38,404 nt of DNA from a virus. Numbering within the stretch: position 1 is the stretch's first letter; each line of letters opens with the position of its first letter. The translations under genes and the position numbers were made by a program. Shown here in pieces: positions 30,537-36,487 of this stretch. Where the stretch lies: positions 1 to 38,404 of the IMG/VR virus record IMGVR_UViG_3300034198_018123. One strand, given 5' to 3'. The notes beneath the pieces were generated by a model. It searched no databases. It saw only the letters and a list, made by a program, of their open reading frames with translations, and had not been told where the DNA came from.

Positions 30537-31043
30537 ATGACAAGAAAATTAGAATCGTTGTTTGATTTACCCCCCAGCGGATTTGATTCTGAAACTCCAG
30601 CGGATACTGTGGTCGTTCCTGTGACAAAAACTGCTCTAGCAGAAATTGACGATACCATTGACAAAATTGATGCGGCTTTGCCCAGTGTGCAGGGCCTGGA
30701 CAGCAGTGACGAAGAAATGGATGAACTTGCCAAAAAAGCCACGGAAACATTTGATGATTTGATGGATCTTGGAATGCAGGTTGATAGCCGTTATGCCAGC
30801 GAAATCTTTGCTGTGGCTGGTGCTATGTTGGGACACGCACTCACAGCCAAAACTGCCAAACTAAACAAAAAACTAAAAATGGTTGATCTACAAATGAAGA
30901 AACTAAAACTAGATCAAGACCGCGAAAAAAATGCCAATGCAGATGGCAATGTCCCAATGGAAACCGCAGAAGGACAAGTACTGAGTCGCAATGATCTACT
31001 GGAACGCTTGATTGGCAACAGAGATCAAAAGTCAAAAGACTGA
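30537..31043 (+). CDS. 16: Terminase small subunit gp16 (probable)
   Basis: A 168-residue protein with an acidic N-terminus (IDDTIDKIDAAL; SSDEEMDELAKKATETFDDLMDLG in two stretches) and a long basic coiled-coil helix (GHALTAKTAKLNKKLKMVDL, then QMKKLKLDQDREKN, about 100-135). Size and layout match the small terminase gp16 of T4-like phages, in which a central coiled coil oligomerises and regulates the large terminase gp17. Aquatic relatives share the DLGMxVxxR...GxxLGHAxxAK pattern. The terminal segments bear no HTH. An alternative is a scaffold-like helical protein. It is preceded by a late promoter so close that its mRNA should be leaderless. Confidence 0.68.
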   Translation: MTRKLESLFDLPPSGFDSETPADTVVVPVTKTALAEIDDTIDKIDAALPSVQGLDSSDEEMDELAKKATETFDDLMDLGMQVDSRYASEIFAVAGAMLGHALTAKTAKLNKKLKMVDLQMKKLKLDQDREKNANADGNVPMETAEGQVLSRNDLLERLIGNRDQKSKD

Positions 31044-31049
31044 TAAATA
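31042..31049 (+). promoter_or_regulatory. T4-like late promoter overlapping a stop codon
   Basis: GATAAATA shares bases with the TGA stop (31041-31043) of the small terminase gene. Predicted +1 is near 31055, with a short AGGAAA leader and ATG 31067. Confidence 0.68.
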
Positions 31050-31066
31050 TCGTATAGGAAACTGAC

Positions 31067-31675
31067 ATGAAAAAATTTAACGAATACCTTGCAGAATCAC
31101 AAAGAGTCTACAATTATCGCATCAAAATTGTAGGGGACGTACCATCGGGCTTTGTCAAAGCACTGGAAGAGAAACTCAAGCAGTTTGATCCTGCCAAGAT
31201 CTCTGATGTAAAGACAACTCCAGTACAACTTAACCCAGCAGAATTTCCAGCCTACAACAACGAGCGTGTGAGCCATATGGATTGTGAATTCCGCTATCCT
31301 GCGATTGAGCCACAGATACAACAAATTGCTCAGTTGTTGGGACTAGATCCTAATCGTATTCGTATGTTGACAGTTCCATACGAAGATTCCATGAATCAAG
31401 AGCGTGTAGATGTTGAAGAACAAAACAAAGATTTGTTGACAGACACAGACTATCCTGCTCCCAACAAAGAACAAAAAGCTCTAAGCAAAGATTACTCAAC
31501 TGGTCCTTATGATCATGCTGTGTTGAAAAATGCTTATCGTAGCAACTTTGAAATTGCTGGAGGCAAGACTCCACCTGCAACAACAACAAACGATTTACCC
31601 ATGGGCGACACAAGCCCAATGAGCACAATCAAGCGCCCAGCACGGCCACTAACTGGTAGAAACCCAAGAGGATAA
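31067..31675 (+). CDS. Putative internal head protein with capsid-targeting N-terminus, 202 aa
   Basis: The N-terminus MKKFNEYLAES is very close to the capsid-targeting sequence of T4 internal proteins (MKTYQEFIAEA), including a gp21-type cleavage site LAE|S. The rest has a compact domain (about 14-110) with YRIKIVGDVPSGFVKALEEKL, HMDCEFRYPAIEPQIQQIA and LLGLDPNRIRML. A disordered tail rich in Pro, Thr and Arg follows. Similar proteins are seen in aquatic T4-like phages without a function. Packaging into the prohead core is inferred from the N-terminus. It starts the operon with the two following genes. Confidence 0.68.
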   Translation: MKKFNEYLAESQRVYNYRIKIVGDVPSGFVKALEEKLKQFDPAKISDVKTTPVQLNPAEFPAYNNERVSHMDCEFRYPAIEPQIQQIAQLLGLDPNRIRMLTVPYEDSMNQERVDVEEQNKDLLTDTDYPAPNKEQKALSKDYSTGPYDHAVLKNAYRSNFEIAGGKTPPATTTNDLPMGDTSPMSTIKRPARPLTGRNPRG

Positions 31676-31680
31676 TTGAT

Positions 31681-33651
31681 ATGACATTTTTTTACGACCT
31701 AAACAAACGCATGGCTGAATTGGCCACTAAACAAAATTTAGCAGAAGGCAAACAGGCCAAGCCAGACTTCTTGGACATTGACAAAGACGGCGACCGTAAA
31801 GAGCCAATGAAAAAAGCTGCCAAAGAAAAAGATCTTGACGAAGCCAGTTACAGTGCTACGTCTGCTCGTGCCGGCAAAGACATTGGTAAGCCAGGCAAAG
31901 CATTTGGTACTATTGCCAAAGATGCAGCTGGACGTTATGGTTCAAAAGAAGCTGGTGAGCGTGTGGCTGGTGCTGTGTTGAAAAAACTACGTGCCAAAGA
32001 AGATGTCAGTGAAGCTGAAATGGACGAAAGTGCATTGCAAGCATATTTGGGCAAGAAAAAATACGGTGAGCAAGGTATGAAGGCCTTGCAACAGGCTGGC
32101 CGTGATGGAGCCAGCAAACAAAAGATGGCCAGCATTCGTGCCAAGCACAACAAGATGGATGAAGCCGAGATGGAAGAAGGCAATGAGTTTTCAGGCGAGT
32201 TGGTCAAGGCACGTGCTCAAGGTGCCAAGGAATTTGAAGTAGATGGCAAAACATATCCTGTCAAAGAAGCCAAAGCCAAAAAAGACAAACCAAAAAATGT
32301 ATTTGATCCAGAAGTGGCACGTAAAATGTTTGAACCTGAAAAAGGCACTGGCAAATTTGACAAGAAACAAATTTCCACAGGTACAGTGTACACTCGTCGC
32401 TACGAGGAAGAGCCCGACGAGGACGAAGACAGTGATACACCAAAGAAAAAAGGTCGCAAGACTGTGGGCGCAGGCAAAGGCAAGAAGCTTGGTGCCAAAA
32501 GCCGCGGCACAAGCAAGTTGGCCAGCAAAGGGTCAATTGCAGAAGATAGCACTATGAACTTGGTAGTTCGAGCCACTGGTTATGCAGCAGACTTGATCAA
32601 CCGTATGCAACAAAACGGTCAAGTTGAGCCCAAAGAACTAATGACTAAATTGCGTGCAATACACAAAATTCTCAGTCAAGTTCAAGGCGGTAATGCAGTG
32701 ACTATTTCCGAAGACGACACAATTCCTTTGGTAGACAAAGGCGAATATGATCGTGAAGGCGAAATGGCCAAACAACAGATTCACACTATTATGCGTGCGG
32801 CCAAACAATTGCACGGTATGTTGGGTGATGACGACAATCTGCCAGAGTGGGTACAAAAGAAAATTACGTTGGCACAAAACTACATTGATGGTGTAAGTGA
32901 TTACATGACCAGTGTTGATGCTGAACGTGACGAAGAGCAACCCATTGCAGAAAAAGCCGTGAGCCAGGCACAACGCAAAGCCGCTGGCATTGCCTATGCT
33001 GCTGCCAAAGGAGAAATTCCTAAATCAGAATTGCGTGGTGCATCAAAAGAAATGGCCAAGATGCCTGCTGGTGAATTAAAGAAATTTGCCACAACCAAAG
33101 AAAAAGATTTGCCAAAGAAAGTCAAAGAAGCTGATGCAGAACCCAAAGCCAAAAAAACTGGCGGTATTGAATTTGGCAAAGGTGTTTACGAAAGCATCAA
33201 CAGCCGTGTTGAAAACATGATTGCCGAAGGCATGAATGTGTCAGTGAACATGAGCATGGGTTCAGATGGAGAACCAACTAAAAATATCACCGTCAGTGCC
33301 GAAGGTGCTGAAGCTGAAACATTGGCACAGTTGTTGAATTTGGCTGGTATGAAATCCAGCAGTTGCGGCTGTGGTCAAACACCATGCGGTTGCGACAAAG
33401 TTGAAGAAGCCTATGGCAACACAGATCCAACTGAAAATGCACCTGACTATCCTACAGATGCAGAAACCACAGGTGAGGATGATGCGCTGTTACGCCGTTG
33501 GGCAGGTGGATTGAACAAGCCTAAGTCAACAGGTCAAACAACTATCCCAGTGATTGCCAGTCAAACTGATCGTCAAGTCAGCGAACAAGCTGTTGCTGAC
33601 AAGTTGGGCATGAACCTGTATGCAGAACTAAAGCAGTTCAAGGCCCGTTAA
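31681..33651 (+). CDS. Large Lys/Ala/Glu-rich internal head or core protein, 656 aa
   Basis: A highly charged, low-complexity protein of 656 residues with many Lys- and Glu-rich repeats. The first 30 residues (ending in KQNLAEGK) include a possible targeting/cleavage site LAE|G. Next come DFLDIDKDGDRKEPMKKAAKE and ARAGKDIGKPGKAFG, a KKYGEQGMKALQQAGRDGASKQKMASIRAKH segment (about 127-157), helical 300-430 and basic stretches. Many xxE|(A/S/G) sites (SEAE, DESA, AEGM) fit processing by the prohead protease. A Cys cluster CGCGQTPCGCD lies at about 562-572. It is probably a scaffold/core or packaged internal protein. A Shine-Dalgarno (AGAGGAT) precedes ATG 31681. Confidence 0.62.
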   Translation: MTFFYDLNKRMAELATKQNLAEGKQAKPDFLDIDKDGDRKEPMKKAAKEKDLDEASYSATSARAGKDIGKPGKAFGTIAKDAAGRYGSKEAGERVAGAVLKKLRAKEDVSEAEMDESALQAYLGKKKYGEQGMKALQQAGRDGASKQKMASIRAKHNKMDEAEMEEGNEFSGELVKARAQGAKEFEVDGKTYPVKEAKAKKDKPKNVFDPEVARKMFEPEKGTGKFDKKQISTGTVYTRRYEEEPDEDEDSDTPKKKGRKTVGAGKGKKLGAKSRGTSKLASKGSIAEDSTMNLVVRATGYAADLINRMQQNGQVEPKELMTKLRAIHKILSQVQGGNAVTISEDDTIPLVDKGEYDREGEMAKQQIHTIMRAAKQLHGMLGDDDNLPEWVQKKITLAQNYIDGVSDYMTSVDAERDEEQPIAEKAVSQAQRKAAGIAYAAAKGEIPKSELRGASKEMAKMPAGELKKFATTKEKDLPKKVKEADAEPKAKKTGGIEFGKGVYESINSRVENMIAEGMNVSVNMSMGSDGEPTKNITVSAEGAEAETLAQLLNLAGMKSSSCGCGQTPCGCDKVEEAYGNTDPTENAPDYPTDAETTGEDDALLRRWAGGLNKPKSTGQTTIPVIASQTDRQVSEQAVADKLGMNLYAELKQFKAR

Positions 33652-33652
33652 T

Positions 33653-34360
33653 ATGAAAAGTCTACGAGACTATCTAGCAGAGTCAGAATATCGCGCACTC
33701 AATCCTGTCAAGGGTGATGACTTTGTGTTTGAGTTTGATGATGGTACTGCGGTTGAAACTTATATTCTTGAAGCGTCAGCTGATGAAATTTTGGTGGATG
33801 CCACAGAAGAAACCTGGGCTGTGATGGAACAGTGGATGGGCTTTGAACACATCCTGTCTGAAGGTATCCAGTGCGAAGCAGAACTAGAGGATGATTCAAT
33901 AACCGAAGGTGCTGTAAAACACATGATGCACAAAGACGCGGAACAGATGAGTCGTGATGAATTTGTGGACAAGTACGGTGAAGAGAACGGTGAGTTTTGG
34001 GACAACATCAATGCAGAGTTAGATGAAGATCAAGGTGCCGGCGAAGTCATGGCCAAAGCTGCCGACGAAGCTCCAGTGGACACCATGGAAGCTGAATATC
34101 AAGGTCGTAGTGTCACACTCAACAAACCCACTAGAGGGGACCAAAAAAAATTCAAGGTCTATGTTCGAGATCCAAAGACTGGCAATGTCAAAAAAGTAAA
34201 CTTTGGACACGGTGGCAAAACAGCCAAACGACTTGGTCAAAAGACCATGAAGATCAAAAAGTCTAACCCTGCACGACGTAAAAGTTTTAGAGCAAGACAC
34301 AACTGTGCCAATCCAGGTCCTCGTACAGGTGCCAGATATTGGTCTTGCAGAGCTTGGTAA
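33653..34360 (+). CDS. Putative internal head protein with RARHNC module, 235 aa
   Basis: It starts MKSLRDYLAES, a second T4-like capsid-targeting sequence with an LAE|S site. Several more xxE|(A/S/G) sites follow (ILEA, LSEG, ITEG). Residues 15-70 are an acidic beta domain (FVFEFDDGTAVETYILEAS). The C-terminal 85 residues form a conserved phage module: KFKVYVRDPKTGNVKKVNFG, then SNPARRKSFRARHNC, then GPRTGARYWSCRAW. Two Cys (HNC, WSC) and many Arg/Lys suggest a nucleic-acid-binding or zinc-stabilised fold. The same C-terminal module occurs in other aquatic T4-like phages, unassigned. It follows the 656-aa gene with a 1-nt gap. Confidence 0.66.
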   Translation: MKSLRDYLAESEYRALNPVKGDDFVFEFDDGTAVETYILEASADEILVDATEETWAVMEQWMGFEHILSEGIQCEAELEDDSITEGAVKHMMHKDAEQMSRDEFVDKYGEENGEFWDNINAELDEDQGAGEVMAKAADEAPVDTMEAEYQGRSVTLNKPTRGDQKKFKVYVRDPKTGNVKKVNFGHGGKTAKRLGQKTMKIKKSNPARRKSFRARHNCANPGPRTGARYWSCRAW

Positions 34361-34383
34361 ACTAAAGCAAGTTATTGGAATAG

Positions 34384-34391
34384 ACTAAATA
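34384..34391 (+). promoter_or_regulatory. T4-like late promoter, leaderless type
   Basis: ACTAAATA is followed by exactly 5 nt (ATAGT) and ATG 34397. The HNH gene at 436 has nearly the same junction (ATAGC, ATG). Confidence 0.7.
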
Positions 34392-34396
34392 ATAGT

Positions 34397-35029
34397 ATGA
34401 AAACATACTATGTCTATCTCTTAACCGATCCTCGAAATAATCACGAAGTTTTTTACTGTGGCAAAGGCACCGGCGATCGGTGGAAAAGTCATCTTGGCCA
34501 TTGGTCAGGTAACGGTAAAAATAATCCAACAGAAAATAAAATTAAAAAAATACAAGCAGAAGGATTACAACCTGGTGTGATGCTTCTACATGAAAATATT
34601 GTAGATGAGAATGAAGCCTACCGTCTTGAAGAAAACTACATTAGAGATCATTTTGATAAACTTACAAATCTTAAAATAGAAGCAAAACCGCCATCATGTA
34701 AAGGAAGACCAGGTTGGAACAAAGGTAAACAACTTTCTAAAGAACATAGAGAGAATATATCTAATGGTTTACTTGGAACTAAACGTGGTAGTTATTCTAT
34801 TGAACACAAAAAAGCAATAAGCGAAAGTTTAAAAAAAGAAAAACATCCTATGTGGGGTAAGCCAGCACTAAATCGCAAAACTATTATTGAAAAGACTACT
34901 AACACAGTTTACACTGATCAAATAACAGCATCAAAAATTTTAGGATTACGGCAGGGAGATATTGCTAACTGTTTAGCTGGCCGCCAAAAGAGTACCAAAG
35001 GTTTTAAGTTTGCGTACCAACACAACTAA
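34397..35029 (+). CDS. GIY-YIG homing endonuclease with NUMOD domains
   Basis: A 210-residue endonuclease. The GIY-YIG core shows Y5-V-Y7 and Y20-C-G22-K-G, then R28 in GDRWKSHL and the acidic EEN near 78-80, in the LEM-3-like subfamily pattern. NUMOD3-type repeats (KGRPGWNKGK...SKEH; GTKRGSYSIEHKKAIS) span 102-145, and a NUMOD1-like C-terminus (YTDQITASKILGL...GFKF) spans 172-205. It is A-rich compared with its neighbours. It interrupts the run of internal-protein genes, as expected for a mobile element. No Shine-Dalgarno is seen. Its stop codon lies inside the next late promoter. Confidence 0.88.
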   Translation: MKTYYVYLLTDPRNNHEVFYCGKGTGDRWKSHLGHWSGNGKNNPTENKIKKIQAEGLQPGVMLLHENIVDENEAYRLEENYIRDHFDKLTNLKIEAKPPSCKGRPGWNKGKQLSKEHRENISNGLLGTKRGSYSIEHKKAISESLKKEKHPMWGKPALNRKTIIEKTTNTVYTDQITASKILGLRQGDIANCLAGRQKSTKGFKFAYQHN

Positions 35030-35032
35030 ATA
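35025..35032 (+). promoter_or_regulatory. T4-like late promoter embedding a stop codon
   Basis: ACTAAATA contains the TAA stop (35027-35029) of the homing gene. Predicted +1 is near 35038, with an AAAGGA Shine-Dalgarno and ATG 35063. Confidence 0.7.
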
Positions 35033-35062
35033 AACAACATTAGAGAACAAAGGAATAAATTT

Positions 35063-35359
35063 ATGCCACAAGCCAACGTATATACATCAGTAGCAAATGC
35101 TCAATGGTACACAGACAAAGCCAGTATCAGCACTGGCAACACCGCAGTTACGTTTAATGTATATGCTACTGCATTGGGCACTGTAGCAGCTGTGGGCAAT
35201 ATCTACTCAAATGCTGTTAGCGTTCCTGCGTCAAGCACACAAGAAATTTATGTTGGCGTTGGCAATCGTTTGACAGTAACCGGAGCAAACTTCACAGCAC
35301 AAGAACTAGGCACAGCCAGTTCAGCACAGGCCGGAGTTATTGGTCAAGGCAGTTACTAA
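35063..35359 (+). CDS. Small virion-associated protein, 98 aa
   Basis: A 98-residue beta-type protein rich in Ala, Thr, Val, Gly and Ser. The N-terminus (MPQANVYTSVANAQWYTDKA) is followed by STGNTAVTFNVYATAL and QEIYVGVGNRLTVTGANF. It resembles the small protein at 4935 in the STGNTA(I/V)TF segment and in length, so the two may be members of one family of capsid or tail decoration proteins. It has a strong leadered late promoter. No known family can be named. Confidence 0.58.
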   Translation: MPQANVYTSVANAQWYTDKASISTGNTAVTFNVYATALGTVAAVGNIYSNAVSVPASSTQEIYVGVGNRLTVTGANFTAQELGTASSAQAGVIGQGSY

Positions 35360-35362
35360 CCG

Positions 35363-35746
35363 ATGAGAGCTGCGGAATTTATTACGGAAGATACAGTACA
35401 TAATGGGTTTACTCCTCGCCTAAGTGCGCATCATGCTATGCCAGGAGCTCATAGAGTGGGCGGTACTGCAGATAGATTGTATGATTTAAATAGAATTATG
35501 ATGTATGTGGCCAGTTCAGATGGTGACAATGAAGTGGACTTAGACTATGAATCTTGGGCTGGAAAAAATACATTGGCATTTCCGTACACAGAACATGAGC
35601 TCAAGATGTTGAAAAAAGCATACAAGCACTTGGGTATTAGGTGGGATGATGTATTGCACCCAAATCCAGATAATCAAAGTCAGGAAGTACCTGGCAAAAT
35701 ACAGACCCAAAGCCCGGTCAAAGGATTCAAAGGATACCCAAGGTGA
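35363..35746 (+). CDS. Small protein with capsid-targeting-like N-terminus (MRAAEFITE), 127 aa
   Basis: A 127-residue protein whose N-terminus MRAAEFITED resembles the T4 internal-protein signal (QEFIAE). The body carries RLYDLNRIMMYVASSDGDN (38-56), a YESWAGKNTLAFPYTEHEL segment (about 62-80) and KKAYKHLGIRWDDVLHPNP. It ends QTQSPVKGFKGYPR. The same end motif closes the next protein, and its codons carry the Shine-Dalgarno AAAGGA for the next gene. It overlaps the next gene by 4 nt (GTGA). Head cargo or core role is inferred. Confidence 0.62.
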   Translation: MRAAEFITEDTVHNGFTPRLSAHHAMPGAHRVGGTADRLYDLNRIMMYVASSDGDNEVDLDYESWAGKNTLAFPYTEHELKMLKKAYKHLGIRWDDVLHPNPDNQSQEVPGKIQTQSPVKGFKGYPR

Positions 35747-36129
35747 GAGCTAGAGAATTTATTACAGAACAGGCCAATCTTCCTCCCGAGCTGGCCGAAC
35801 CAATGCGTTACACCTATGTACTTCCAGGACTAAGTGCTGCTGATCCTTACAAAAACTATCGTTTTGGAGTGGCCCTGGCTCGAGCAAGAAGTGATGCTGG
35901 TACCGACGGGTTAACCAAAGATATGCCCAAGTGGACACCTGAAACAGCATTTGGAGAACACGGTGTCGTGGTTGGAATGAACAGTAGTATTGAACAGGTG
36001 ATTGATCAAGCATTGGCAATGACCAACACTTCAGGCGGAAAGCATTTAGTGTCAAGTTCAAAAAGTGAAGAACCCCAATCAGTGTTAACTCAAAGTCCCA
36101 TAAATAGTTTCAAAGGATACCCAAGATGA
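35743..36129 (+). CDS. Small protein with MRAREFITE N-terminus, 128 aa, GTG start
   Basis: A 128-residue protein starting at GTG 35743, overlapping the previous TGA (GTGA). The N-terminus MRAREFITEQ parallels the upstream gene. The body contains PLPPELAEPM-like text (NLPPELAEPMRYTYVLPGLS at 11-30), YKNYRFGVALARARSDAG and AFGEHGVVVGMNSS, a pattern seen in conserved small proteins of aquatic T4-like phages. It ends LTQSPINSFKGYPR. The GTG start is supported by AAAGGA 8 nt upstream and by similarity of the two N-termini. A packaged head protein is suspected; function unknown. Confidence 0.66.
   Translation: MRAREFITEQANLPPELAEPMRYTYVLPGLSAADPYKNYRFGVALARARSDAGTDGLTKDMPKWTPETAFGEHGVVVGMNSSIEQVIDQALAMTNTSGGKHLVSSSKSEEPQSVLTQSPINSFKGYPR
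36099..36106 (+). promoter_or_regulatory. Intragenic T4-like late promoter
   Basis: CATAAATA lies within the last codons of the 128-aa gene. Predicted +1 near 36112 begins right at the AAAGGA Shine-Dalgarno of ATG 36126. Confidence 0.58.
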
Positions 36130-36476
36130 AAGTCAATGATATTTTACAACAGTTAGCAGACTTTGTTAACAACCGCCAAACAGCTCAAGAGCCCAAGCAC
36201 AATGTTCAACACAATGCTGAAGGACAAGAGTTGGCCCGAGAGCCAGACGATTTGTTTGTTCCTCCACTACAACAGAAAATTGAATTGTTGAAAAAAGCAG
36301 TGGGTGTTGAAAATATCTATGACGAAGATCAAGTCGCCCGAGCCGAAGAAGAAGCAGAGGCCAAACTACCCACAGCCGAAGAAGAAGACGAATTAGAACG
36401 TATGAAGCGTGCAGCTGGCATTCCCAGTGCGGCTGTCGTTCAAGAATTGAGCAATGACGAAGTGTTTGACGACTAA
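36126..36476 (+). CDS. Small acidic helical protein, 116 aa
   Basis: A 116-residue acidic, helical protein. It has MKVNDILQQLADFVNN, then DDLFVPPLQQKIELLKKAVGVENIYDED (about 40-70, in two segments) and an acidic stretch EEEAEAKLPTAEEEDELERM (about 78-97). The PPLQQKIELLKKAVGV segment resembles one seen in small unassigned proteins of marine T4-like phages. It lacks the xxE targeting motif of its two upstream neighbours. Possible roles are prohead core or scaffolding; this is inference. The start overlaps the previous stop (ATGA), and an intragenic late promoter can also drive it. Confidence 0.6.
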   Translation: MKVNDILQQLADFVNNRQTAQEPKHNVQHNAEGQELAREPDDLFVPPLQQKIELLKKAVGVENIYDEDQVARAEEEAEAKLPTAEEEDELERMKRAAGIPSAAVVQELSNDEVFDD

Positions 36477-36487
36477 GGGGCTCTGAT

